Positions 45,168 to 57,137 of a DNA stretch of 64,000 nucleotides are shown in pieces. The stretch spans positions 1-64,000 of the forward strand of contig NZ_BAGM01000092.1 of NCBI RefSeq assembly GCF_000308855.1. The letters are read 5' to 3'. The notes beneath the pieces are model-generated. The model did not search any database and was not told the DNA's origin. It saw only the letters and a program-made list of their open reading frames with translations. This stretch comes from Nocardia veterana NBRC 100344 (GTDB lineage: Bacteria; Actinomycetota; Actinomycetes; Mycobacteriales; Mycobacteriaceae). The translations under genes were made by a program, and so were the position numbers. The stretch's first letter is position 1; each line of letters starts with the position of its first letter.

Positions 45168-45791
45168 TCAGACGCTGCGATCGGAGGCGAACACCGCGGC
45201 GACATCATCGACGCCACCCGCGGCGTCGATGCGAACCTCGTTGCGTCCGAACGCATGCAGCAGCAGCTCGGCCGGATCGCCGGTGAGTACCACGGCGTCA
45301 CCACCGACGTTGTGCGCGGTCACCCGCTCACCCTGCGGCGTCGCCAGCACCACGGTCACCGGCGACTTGCGGTATGCCATCCGGGCCATTCGCCGCGTCA
45401 CCGACCACAGCTTCGCCTGATCGTCGGCGGTGAGTGTGCGCGGCTGCCAGCCTTCCTCCGCGCGGCGCACGTCCTCGTGATGAACGAACATCTCGGTCAG
45501 ATTCACCAGCGCGTCCACCGGCTTGAGCGGCGACCACCACGGCGGCCCCGTGCGGATCTGCTCCAGCAGATCGGTGAACGGCTGCCCGGAAACCTTGGCC
45601 TGAACCGAATCCAGATATCCCGCAAGGGGTTTCAACAGGATCCCGGGTGCGGCCGCAGGATGACGCTCCCGCACCACCAGATGTGCGGCCAGCTCCCGCA
45701 CCGTCCAGGTGCCGCACAGGGTCGGCGCGTCGGGCCCGGCCGCCGTCATGGTCGCGACCAGGGCCCGGCGTTCCCGTTGAGCCATACTCAT
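45168..45791 (-). CDS. TIGR03085-family (mycothiol-dependent MDMPI-like) metal-binding protein
   Basis: The 207-residue protein has the DinB/MDMPI four-helix pattern: 'MAQRERRALVATMTAAGPDAPTLCGTWTVRELAAHLVVRERHPAAAPGILL', and 'ALVNLTEMFVHHEDVRRAEEGWQPR'. The conserved His residues (LAAHL; VHHEDVRR) are the expected metal ligands. Related enzymes use mycothiol as thiol cofactor. Start ATG 45791; ATG 45785 is close by. It stands between rnj and ftsK, as in mycobacterial relatives. Confidence 0.88.
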   Translation of the reverse strand: MSMAQRERRALVATMTAAGPDAPTLCGTWTVRELAAHLVVRERHPAAAPGILLKPLAGYLDSVQAKVSGQPFTDLLEQIRTGPPWWSPLKPVDALVNLTEMFVHHEDVRRAEEGWQPRTLTADDQAKLWSVTRRMARMAYRKSPVTVVLATPQGERVTAHNVGGDAVVLTGDPAELLLHAFGRNEVRIDAAGGVDDVAAVFASDRSV

Positions 45792-45825
45792 GGTCGACGA
45801 GCCTAGCCCAGGCGCCCGGCGTAGC

Positions 45826-45845
45826 TCTGTGGCCGCGGCCACAGA
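45826..45845. terminator. Hairpin just after rnj
   Basis: TCTGTGGCC (45826-45834) and GGCCACAGA (45837-45845) are perfect complements with a 2-nt gap (functionally an 8-bp stem with a 4-nt loop), 6 nt beyond the rnj stop. It probably ends the dapA-rnj transcript. Confidence 0.7.
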
Positions 45846-45851
45846 CCCCGC

Positions 45852-48853
<3,002 letters not shown>

Positions 48854-48868
48854 TCACATTCCAGCAAT

Positions 48869-48931
48869 GACATCATTGATGATGTCGTCTTGCCACTATC
48901 GCGACATCATATTTGGCGTCATACTGATGTC
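48869..48931. promoter_or_regulatory. Operator array: four GACATCA/TGATGTC half-sites
   Basis: GACATCAT-TG-ATGATGTC (48869-48886) is a perfect 8-bp inverted repeat. A second pair, GACATCAT (48903-48910) and TGATGTC (48925-48931), runs right up to the ATG at 48932. Four copies of one half-site immediately in front of a ribbon-helix-helix gene are typical of autoregulation by that family; the array also adjoins the dapA promoter region. Confidence 0.75.
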
Positions 48932-49381
48932 ATGGATTTGAACAAGTACACCGCGCGGCTACACGACGATCTGGTCGCGGCGGCCGCGCTCGGTGACGAG
49001 AAGACCCAAGCCACCGCGGCCGCGCTCGCCGCCGCCACCGAGAACTCGCTGCGGCTGGTCCTGCTGGCGGCCCTCTCCGAATTGGCGGACGAGGTCAACG
49101 CCACCCTCGACGATCGGACCGTGCACGTGTCGCTGGCCGGAACGGACGCCCGCGTCGAAGTGCGCCGAACGCCGGCCGAGGAGCAGCCCCACCCCACCTT
49201 CGAGGAGATGACCGGCGACATCAGCCGCGTCACCCTGCGCATGGTCGAGAACCTGAAGGCTCGCGCCGAAGAGGCCGCCACCCAGAGTGGTCAATCGTTG
49301 AACGCCTGGCTGTCGAGCGCGGTCCAAGGTGCGCTGCGCGATCAGATGCGCAAGGGCGGCCCCGGACACTGCGACAGCTGA
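48932..49381 (+). CDS. Ribbon-helix-helix (HicB/Arc-like C-terminus) protein
   Basis: The 149-residue protein starts with a helical domain 'YTARLHDDLVAAAALGDEKTQATAAALAAATENSLRLVLLAALSELADEVNATL' and ends with an RHH-type DNA-binding unit 'ISRVTLRMVENLKARAEEAATQSGQSLNAWLSSAVQGALRDQ' (about 102-143), like HicB-type antitoxins. No toxin gene is adjacent. The central strand 'RTVHVSLAGTDARVEVRRT' is reminiscent of a HicB partial domain. The start at ATG 48932 abuts the last half-site, so the transcript may be leaderless. Role: probable autoregulated transcription factor. Confidence 0.78.
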   Translation: MDLNKYTARLHDDLVAAAALGDEKTQATAAALAAATENSLRLVLLAALSELADEVNATLDDRTVHVSLAGTDARVEVRRTPAEEQPHPTFEEMTGDISRVTLRMVENLKARAEEAATQSGQSLNAWLSSAVQGALRDQMRKGGPGHCDS

Positions 49382-49395
49382 GCGCCTCCGGCACG

Positions 49396-49408
49396 GTGCG
49401 AGCCGCAC
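49396..49408. terminator. Weak hairpin between convergent genes
   Basis: GTGCG (49396-49400) and CGCAC (49404-49408) pair around AGC, with CG...CCG flanks able to extend it past a bulge. It lies between genes ending at 49381 and 49425. Confidence 0.35.
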
Positions 49409-49424
49409 ACCGACAACCGGCGCT

Positions 49425-50459
49425 TTAGTCCATGACGGTGACAGCGCCGACCGCGTCGATCTCGGTGCGGCGATCGTGCTCGGGCGTCTGGGCGAGCACG
49501 GTGGCGAGCACGCGCCGGCCCGGCGGCAGGACGCGCACGGTCACCGATCCGGCATTGGCCGCATCCAATTCGCGCACGGCCACACCGACGACGCGTTCGC
49601 GCAACCAGTGCGGCGCATCGTCGAATCCGCCGTCGTCGAGCAGCAGAACCTCCACACCGCGCGCCCGCGCACCCCGCGCGGCGCCGCTGAGTTCGTCGGT
49701 GGCCAACTGGGGAGCGCGCAATCCGTCCCGCAGCTCCGCCTCCAACAGCCGGCACTGTTCGCGCTCGGCGGGGGTGAGCGCCGCGCCGTCGGCGATCCGT
49801 TCCAGAATCGGTCGTGCCACGCGGTCCAGGCGGGCGAGCTGCCGCGTCCGTTCGCCGTCCGCGGCGACCATCGTCGCCTCGGCGGCGGCCTGTTCGGCCG
49901 CCTCGTCGCGCAACAGTCGCAGCGAACGCTGCGTCGGCCGCATGATCCGGGCGAAAACCGAGATCGCGATCACCGTGCCGATCGGCACGATGGCGGCGAC
50001 GATCGCACCGGGCGTCAGCCAGGCTCGCGCGCCGTCGACGACGATCACCGCCGCGACGCCTCCCACACCCAGCCACGCCGCGCCCGCGCGGCCACGCAGC
50101 ACGAGCACCGCCAGCACATAGGACGTGGCGAAGGTGGTCCACACCATGTGGTGTTCCTGGGAACCGCTGAGATCCACCGAGGTCAACGCCGTGGCGACCG
50201 GACCGGCCGCGGCGACGAAAACGGTCACGGTCCAGGGCAGCGGATCCACCGGCACGACCAGGACCAGCGCCCCGGCCACGATCATCACCGTCAACGCGGT
50301 CACCGCCGACAGCGCATTCGTGGTGTCGAGGTTGCGGACCATGTAGAGGGTGATGGTCACCTCCAGGATCACCAGGAACAGCCATGCGGTGCCACCGCGC
50401 AGGCCGAGCAGCTCACGCAAGCCGAATTCGCCGTCCCGGGATTCAGTGCGCACCGTCAC
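49425..50459 (-). CDS. Membrane protein with degenerate histidine-kinase-like cytoplasmic part
   Basis: The 344-residue protein has five or six membrane helices (about 24-175), a helical linker 'SLRLLRDEAAEQAAAEATMVAADGERTRQLARLDRVARPILERIADG', and a C-terminal region where 'LTPAEREQCRLLEAELRDGLRAPQLATDEL' resembles the DHp/ATPase linker of LytS-like kinases, but the N, G1 and G2 boxes of an ATPase are missing and no phospho-His is evident. It starts (GTG 50459) inside the end of the kinase gene and is third in an operon with a regulator and an intact kinase. Probable accessory or pseudokinase sensor. Confidence 0.75.
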   Translation of the reverse strand: MTVRTESRDGEFGLRELLGLRGGTAWLFLVILEVTITLYMVRNLDTTNALSAVTALTVMIVAGALVLVVPVDPLPWTVTVFVAAAGPVATALTSVDLSGSQEHHMVWTTFATSYVLAVLVLRGRAGAAWLGVGGVAAVIVVDGARAWLTPGAIVAAIVPIGTVIAISVFARIMRPTQRSLRLLRDEAAEQAAAEATMVAADGERTRQLARLDRVARPILERIADGAALTPAEREQCRLLEAELRDGLRAPQLATDELSGAARGARARGVEVLLLDDGGFDDAPHWLRERVVGVAVRELDAANAGSVTVRVLPPGRRVLATVLAQTPEHDRRTEIDAVGAVTVMD

Positions 50460-51693
50460 CTCCCCACACCAGCGTCACCGTCGTTCCTTCTCCCGGTTGC
50501 GATTCCACGAACCCGGCGCCGCCGGCCAAGCGGCGCATGCGGCCCAGAATGCTCACCGAGATACCGAGCCGATCCGCCGAGATCGTGTCGACGTCGAATC
50601 CGGCACCGTCGTCGGCGAAGACGACCCGGATACCGCCCGCGCTGATCGTGCACGTCACCGTTCGCGTCACCGGACGATCCGGCACCGAGGCGTGCCGCAG
50701 GCTGTTGCGGGCCGCCTCGGCCAGTGCGGCGGCGAGGGTGTGCGCGGCGGCGGCCGGCATTCGCAGATCGTCGAAGCCCGGCCAGGTCCGGGTCGCGAAG
50801 CGGATACCGGCGTTGACCTCGTGTACCGACGCCCGCAGGAAGGTCACCGCGGCCCGTGCGTCGAGAACGTCGGGGGCGGCGGATTCGACCCGGATCTCGT
50901 CGAGCCGGCGCAGGGTCCGTTCCGCTTGGCGGCGCAACACATCCGACGGCTGGGCCCGCGAGGCGTCCAGCAGCGTGCTCAGCACCGCGTCGTGGATCAA
51001 GGCGGCGAACCTCGATCGCTCGGCATCACGCGCCGCCGCCGCGGCCGCCTCGGCGGCCTGCCGTCCCGCCTCCGCCGATTCCCGGTCCACGCGCGCCGCG
51101 GCCGACCGGGCCGAGACCACACACCAGAGAAACAGCGCCGACAACCCCATCGACCGCGCGAAGGCACTCGACACCGATAGCGCGGTGAACTCCTCGGTCA
51201 GATAGATGTTGGTCAGCGCGACCGCCGCCGATCCGATCACGAGGTATCCGACCGAGACCACGATCGGCCAGGCCAGGGCAGCGGCGAGCACCCCGAGCGG
51301 CAGCATCCGGTACAGCCACACCGAACCGGCGCCGACGCTGTGGGTATCCAGCCCGACCGGCATCGCGACCACCGCGGCGAGGTAGGCCACCGCGGCACCG
51401 CTCGACACTCGACGAATCATGCTCGGGCGCAAGCGGATCGAGGCAATGGCCAGTACGGGGAACAATCCGAAGGCGAGCACAGCGGTGACGGGGCTCCACC
51501 AGGCCGGGGCGAAGCGGGCCTGTTCGGCGATCTCGGGCACGTCGGCCAGACCCATGATCACCCCGCCCGCCCCGATCGACAGTCCGAGACGGCGCATCAC
51601 ACGGTCGACGGCCGGAGCCTGGTCGTGCGCGTCGGCGCGGCCGAGAAGGCCGGCGGCGCGCGCGCCGACCCTCGGGGCGGCGACCGCGATCAC
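50443..51693 (-). CDS. NarL-type sensor histidine kinase
   Basis: From GTG 51693 the protein has 416 residues: about six membrane helices (30-205), a coiled linker of Ala/Glu repeats, HisKA_3-like dimerisation 'RFAALIHDAVLSTLLDASRAQ' (the His of IHD is the candidate phospho-acceptor), and HATPase_c with 'ALAEAARNSLRHA' (N box), 'VVFADDGAGFDVDTI' (G1) and 'GISVSILGRMRRLAGGAGFVESQPGEGTTVTLVW' (G2). The GTG overlaps the stop of the regulator gene by 4 nt (GTGA), and its end overlaps the next gene. It signals to the regulator at 51690. Confidence 0.9.
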   Translation of the reverse strand: MIAVAAPRVGARAAGLLGRADAHDQAPAVDRVMRRLGLSIGAGGVIMGLADVPEIAEQARFAPAWWSPVTAVLAFGLFPVLAIASIRLRPSMIRRVSSGAAVAYLAAVVAMPVGLDTHSVGAGSVWLYRMLPLGVLAAALAWPIVVSVGYLVIGSAAVALTNIYLTEEFTALSVSSAFARSMGLSALFLWCVVSARSAAARVDRESAEAGRQAAEAAAAAARDAERSRFAALIHDAVLSTLLDASRAQPSDVLRRQAERTLRRLDEIRVESAAPDVLDARAAVTFLRASVHEVNAGIRFATRTWPGFDDLRMPAAAAHTLAAALAEAARNSLRHASVPDRPVTRTVTCTISAGGIRVVFADDGAGFDVDTISADRLGISVSILGRMRRLAGGAGFVESQPGEGTTVTLVWGGDGAH

Positions 51694-52346
51694 GGCTGGT
51701 GATTGCGCTCGGGCACGGGAAGCCACCCGTCTTCGACCGCGCGCTTGTACAGATCGGTTTTGGTCGGCGCCGGCCGGCCCGCATCGGCGTACTTCTGCCG
51801 GATCCGGCCCAGATAGTCGTTCACGGTCTGTTCCGACAGGCCGGTCAGGCGCGCCACCCGCGACGCTTTCTCCCCGGAGGCGTAGAGGGTCAGCACCTCC
51901 TGCTGCCGCGGGCTCAATCCCACGTCCGGCAGCTGCGGGTCACCGTCGATGGCGGCAGCCCAGTCGGTGGTCACGACCTGCTCGCCACCGGCGGCCGCCC
52001 GCACCGCCGCAACCACCGTCCGCACATCCTCCGATTTGCGCACCACACCCAGTACCCCGGCGCGCGCCGCCGAACGAACCAGAAACGGGTTGTCGGCACC
52101 GGTGAAGACCAGCACCTCGAGCCCGCGAGCACGCAACGCCTGCACATTGTCCTGCGGAGTCGAACCGTCCGACAACCGGAGATCGAGGATCACCAGGTCC
52201 AATTGCGGTGCGCGCGCGAGCAATTCCGATACCGTCCCGGCGGTGACGGTCAACTCCAGATCCGGTTCCCCGGCCAGCATGCTGGCCAGGCCGAGCGCGA
52301 CCGACTCGTGGTCCTCGACCAGACCGATCCGCCGCGGTGGCGTCAT
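51690..52346 (-). CDS. LuxR/NarL-family response regulator
   Basis: The 218-residue protein has a receiver domain ('RIGLVEDHESVALGLASML', phospho-acceptor Asp in 'LDLVILDLRLSDGS', and the switch Thr/Lys around 'VLVFTGADNPFLVRSAARAGVLGVVRKSED') and a LuxR HTH ('LSPRQQEVLTLYASGEKASRVARLTGLSEQTVNDYLGRIRQKYADAGR'). ATG 52346 is preceded by GGGAGGG. It is first in the operon, followed by the kinase and a degenerate second kinase. The 123-bp region upstream holds the operon promoter but shows no clear motif. Confidence 0.93.
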   Translation of the reverse strand: MTPPRRIGLVEDHESVALGLASMLAGEPDLELTVTAGTVSELLARAPQLDLVILDLRLSDGSTPQDNVQALRARGLEVLVFTGADNPFLVRSAARAGVLGVVRKSEDVRTVVAAVRAAAGGEQVVTTDWAAAIDGDPQLPDVGLSPRQQEVLTLYASGEKASRVARLTGLSEQTVNDYLGRIRQKYADAGRPAPTKTDLYKRAVEDGWLPVPERNHQP

Positions 52347-52469
52347 ATCGCCCTCCCCTTCCCGAAGCCGCAACACCTCGCCGCGCCCGTGCGACGGAGC
52401 GCAACGTCCTGGGTCGAGTATGACGGCAGCGGTGATGCCGCGGTGAGACACCAGAAATCGGGTCCCGGC

Positions 52470-52922
52470 TCAATCGGTCAGCCGGGCCGCGACGGTCGCG
52501 CCCAGCTCCCAGCACCGTTCGCGGTCGTCCTTACCCGGTTGCCCGCTCACGATCACGGGTGCGGCGACCTGCTCCCACCCCAATCCCGTGGTGACCGTGG
52601 CGATGGCGCGTTCGGCTCCTTCGGTGCCCTGATTGCCGTGGATGTAGAACCCGAACGGCCGCCCGCCGGTGCTGTCCAGACAGGGATAGTAGAAGGTGTC
52701 GAAGGCGTGCTTGAGCGCTCCCGACATGTACCCCAGATTCGCCGATGTCCCCAGCAGATACCCGTCCGCCTCGAGCACATCGCTCGCCGTGACCGCCAGC
52801 GCCGCCCGCCGCACCACCTCCACGCCCTCGATCTCCGGATCACTCGCCCCGGACAGCACGGCCTCGAACATGTCCTGCATGAACGGCGACGGGGTGTGGT
52901 GGATGATCAGCAACCGAGCCAT
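52470..52922 (-). CDS. Flavodoxin-like NAD(P)H-dependent oxidoreductase
   Basis: The 150-residue protein has an FMN phosphate loop 'LLIIHHTPSPFMQDMFEAVLSGA' and 'EADGYLLGTSANLGYMSGALKHAFDTFYYP', which is the second flavin-contact loop of flavodoxin-like reductases, followed by 'GRPFGFYIHGNQGTEGAERAI'. Electron partner unknown. ATG 52922 has no strong ribosome-binding site; upstream in-frame sequence is low in complexity. Confidence 0.88.
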   Translation of the reverse strand: MARLLIIHHTPSPFMQDMFEAVLSGASDPEIEGVEVVRRAALAVTASDVLEADGYLLGTSANLGYMSGALKHAFDTFYYPCLDSTGGRPFGFYIHGNQGTEGAERAIATVTTGLGWEQVAAPVIVSGQPGKDDRERCWELGATVAARLTD

Positions 52923-53000
52923 ACCAGTGAGGGTAACGAGGTCAGCACCGCCGGCGCCGGTCAGCTTCGCGACCGTCCCGATGGTGTGCTCGATGGTGTC

Positions 53001-53025
53001 CGTGAGGCCACTGTGCGGCCTCACG
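53001..53025. terminator. Hairpin in the gap before the flavodoxin-like gene
   Basis: CGTGAGGCC (53001-53009) pairs perfectly with GGCCTCACG (53017-53025) with a 7-nt loop, 78 nt upstream of the ATG at 52922 and 146 nt beyond the stop of the TIGR01777 gene. It may be a terminator or an operator. The rest of the 248-bp gap (52923-53170) shows no gene I can support. Confidence 0.5.
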
Positions 53026-53170
53026 TGACGGGAGGGTCGAGCGGGAACGGCGACGAGAACCTCATGATCGAGGCGCAACGGTTCCCGGCCGAACGCGCGG
53101 TCGCGGACCGGCGTCGACCCGGAAGCTCTGATCCGGGTGCGGATCCGAACGAGCGGTCCGGACGGGCGGT

Positions 53171-54523
53171 TCAGGTGGGGGTTTTGCCGAGTAGGTGGCG
53201 CAGATTCGATTCGAGATCGGGGTCGCGGAAGGGGTGGTCGGCGGCGGTGAGGCGGGCAGGGAGCACGCGTTGGCTCGCGGTGGCGAGTTCGGTCGCGCCC
53301 TCGCCGCCGAGGATCAGCGCGGGGCCGAATTCGGGGACCGGCAGCAGGGCGGGGCGACGCAGAACTCGGGCGAGGATGCGGGTGTAGTCGAGATTGCGAA
53401 CCGGTTGCGGGGCAGTCGCATTCACGGGGCCGGACAATTCGGTGTCCCAGAGCGCGCGGTGGTAGACGTCGACGAGGTCGTCGATGCCGATCCAGGGCAG
53501 CCATTGCCGGCCGTCACCGATGCGGCCGCCGAGCCCGACCTCGAACAGGGGCCGCAACAGTCGCAGGGTGCCGCCGCTGGGCGACTGCACGATGCCGGTC
53601 CGCACCCGCACCACGCGGACCCCGGCCGCGTCGGCCGGTTCGGTCGCGGCCTCCCAGGCGGTTACGAGGTCGGCGAGGAAACCCGTTCCGGGAGCGGCGT
53701 TCTCGTCGAGGGGTTCGTCGCCGCGATCGGCCCCGTAGTAGCCGACCGCCGAGGCGCTGACGAACGTCTCCACCCCTGCGGCGGCGGCCAGTTCCGCCAG
53801 CGCGCGGGTGGGGCCGATGCGGCTCTCGGCCACGGCGCGTTTGTGGTCCGGGGTGAACCGGCCCGCGATGGACGCACCCGCCAGATGTACGACCGCGTCC
53901 ACACCGTCGAGCAGGTCACCGGCCGGGGCGTCCGGATTCCATTGCCGCTCATCGGGTCCGGCCGGGTTTCGGCGGACCAGGCGGATCACGGTGTGGCCGC
54001 CGGTGGTGAGGAAGGCGGTCAGCGCGGTGCCGACCAGGCCGGAGGCGCCGGTGACCGCTATCGTCCTGGGCCGCAAGCCCCGTTCGGCGGCGCGCCGGTG
54101 AGCCGCCAGGTCGTCGGCGAGCTGCCGGTATCGATAGGTGAACATCGAGCGCAGCGCGGCCGCCGGGATCGGGGTCTCGACCCGATCGATCACTCGGGTG
54201 CTCTGCTCGTCGATCGCCTCGAATTCGTGAATGTGCCGCCAGGGCAGCAGCTTTCCCAGCGGTAGGGACGCCGGCCCCGCCACCGCGATCTCGTCGACGA
54301 ATCGCCGCGGCGGGTCGTAGTCGCCGGGTTGATGCCGAGCTACCCACCGCAACCCGCCGGGCAGCCGCAGCACGGCCTGCCCGTCGGCCAGCGACGTCGC
54401 CTCATCCGCGACGACGACCGGCTGCCAGGGCGGTGCGAGCCGCCGGAAGGCTCCGGGCCGGCGGAACCACTCGAACACCTCGGCCCGAGGTGCCGCGACG
54501 ACGCTCGAACATGCGATGCTCAC
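53171..54523 (-). CDS. SRPBCC + TIGR01777 NAD(P)-binding oxidoreductase
   Basis: The 450-residue protein fuses an N-terminal SRPBCC (START-like) domain ('SSVVAAPRAEVFEWFRRPGAFRRLAPPWQPV', 1-150) with a YfcH/TIGR01777 SDR domain: 'IAVTGASGLVGTALTAFLTTGGHTVIRLVRR' (GxxGxxG), 'AVVHLAGASIAGRFTPDHKRAVAESRIGPTRALAEL', 'SASAVGYYG' (catalytic Tyr region), ending in a DUF1731 domain ('RVLPARLTAADHPFRDPDLESNLRHLLG'). Substrate unknown. GTG 54523 gives the usual family start; no strong ribosome-binding site. Confidence 0.9.
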   Translation of the reverse strand: MSIACSSVVAAPRAEVFEWFRRPGAFRRLAPPWQPVVVADEATSLADGQAVLRLPGGLRWVARHQPGDYDPPRRFVDEIAVAGPASLPLGKLLPWRHIHEFEAIDEQSTRVIDRVETPIPAAALRSMFTYRYRQLADDLAAHRRAAERGLRPRTIAVTGASGLVGTALTAFLTTGGHTVIRLVRRNPAGPDERQWNPDAPAGDLLDGVDAVVHLAGASIAGRFTPDHKRAVAESRIGPTRALAELAAAAGVETFVSASAVGYYGADRGDEPLDENAAPGTGFLADLVTAWEAATEPADAAGVRVVRVRTGIVQSPSGGTLRLLRPLFEVGLGGRIGDGRQWLPWIGIDDLVDVYHRALWDTELSGPVNATAPQPVRNLDYTRILARVLRRPALLPVPEFGPALILGGEGATELATASQRVLPARLTAADHPFRDPDLESNLRHLLGKTPT

Positions 54524-54597
54524 TTCTCGACAGTATCCCGGGCCCCCGGGACGAAACGTCTGTACATCGTTCGCCACTCGGAGTGTTTTCCGGCCGA

Positions 54598-55988
<1,391 letters not shown>

Positions 55989-57104
55989 TCAGCCGAAGAC
56001 GATCACCTGCCGCAAGCCGTGCCCGGCGGCCAGCTCGTCCATCGCCCGGTTGATGTCGTCGAGCCGGATCCGCGCGGAGATCAGCCGCTCCACCGGGAGC
56101 CGGCCGGCGCGCCACATCCGCACGTATTCCGGGATGTCGCGGGCGGGTACGGCCGAACCGAGATAGCTCCCGACGATGGAACGTCCCTGCGCGACCAGGC
56201 CGAGCGGCGAAATGCTCGCCCGCGCTTGCGGATTGGGTAGCCCGACGGTGACGGTGGTACCGCCGGGCGCGGTCGCGGCGACCGCGGTCTCGAAGGCCCG
56301 CACGTTGCCGGCCGCCTCCACCACGACCTCGGCGACGATCCCACGCTCGGCGAGCTCGGCCGGAGTGTAGACCTGGGTGGCGCCCAATTCGGTTGCCAGC
56401 GTGAGCTTTTCGGGCAGGGTGTCGACGGCGATGACCTCGCTGCCCAGGTTTTCCCGCAACGAGGCGGCCACCAGCACCGCGGCCATGCCCACGCCGCCGA
56501 GGCCCACGACCATGATCCGGTCGCCGGGGGCGGGCCGGGCCGAATTCAACAGCGCCCCACCACCGGTGAGAACCGCGCATCCGAGGACGGCCGCGACCTC
56601 CGGCGGCACATCGTCGTCGACCGGCACCACGGACCTTCGGTCCACCACCGCATGGGTGGCGAATCCGGAGACGCCGAGGTGATGGTGCACCGACTCGTCG
56701 CCGCGACGCAGCCGCCGTCCGCCGGCGAGCAGTTCGCCGGCATTGTTGGCGATACTGCCCGGTACGCAGGGCGTGCGGCCGTCGGTGGCACACCCCGCGC
56801 AGTCGCCACAGCGCGGCAGAAAGGTCATCACGACCCGCTGGCCGACCCGCAGGTCGCTGTCACCGGGACCGAGCTGCTCCACCCGCCCGGCCGCCTCGTG
56901 CCCGAGCAGCATCGGCACCGGCCGGACCCGGTTGCCGTCCACGACCGACAGATCCGAATGGCACAGGCCGGCGGCCTCGATCCGGACCAGCAACTCCCCC
57001 GGCCCCGGCTCGCCCAGCTCCAGCTCCTCGACCACGATCGGCGTCGAATCTGCATACGGAACCGGGTCCCCGATCCGCTCCAGCACTGCACCACGAATCT
57101 TCAT
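55989..57104 (-). CDS. Zinc-dependent alcohol dehydrogenase (MDR family)
   Basis: The 371-residue protein has catalytic-zinc ligands in 'AAGLCHSDLSVVDG' and 'LLGHEAAGRVE', and the structural zinc cluster 'CGDCAGCATDGRTPC' (C-x2-C-x2-C-x7-C). The Rossmann motif is 'IMVVGLGGVGMAAVLVAASL', and 'VIAVDTLPEKL' (Asp at strand end) points to NAD(H). It fits the class of long-chain, mycothiol- or NDMA-associated alcohol dehydrogenases of Actinobacteria, but the substrate cannot be told. Start ATG 57104. Confidence 0.92.
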   Translation of the reverse strand: MKIRGAVLERIGDPVPYADSTPIVVEELELGEPGPGELLVRIEAAGLCHSDLSVVDGNRVRPVPMLLGHEAAGRVEQLGPGDSDLRVGQRVVMTFLPRCGDCAGCATDGRTPCVPGSIANNAGELLAGGRRLRRGDESVHHHLGVSGFATHAVVDRRSVVPVDDDVPPEVAAVLGCAVLTGGGALLNSARPAPGDRIMVVGLGGVGMAAVLVAASLRENLGSEVIAVDTLPEKLTLATELGATQVYTPAELAERGIVAEVVVEAAGNVRAFETAVAATAPGGTTVTVGLPNPQARASISPLGLVAQGRSIVGSYLGSAVPARDIPEYVRMWRAGRLPVERLISARIRLDDINRAMDELAAGHGLRQVIVFG

Positions 57105-57137
57105 GGCACCGACGGTACCGCCCGGATCGAGCCCGGA

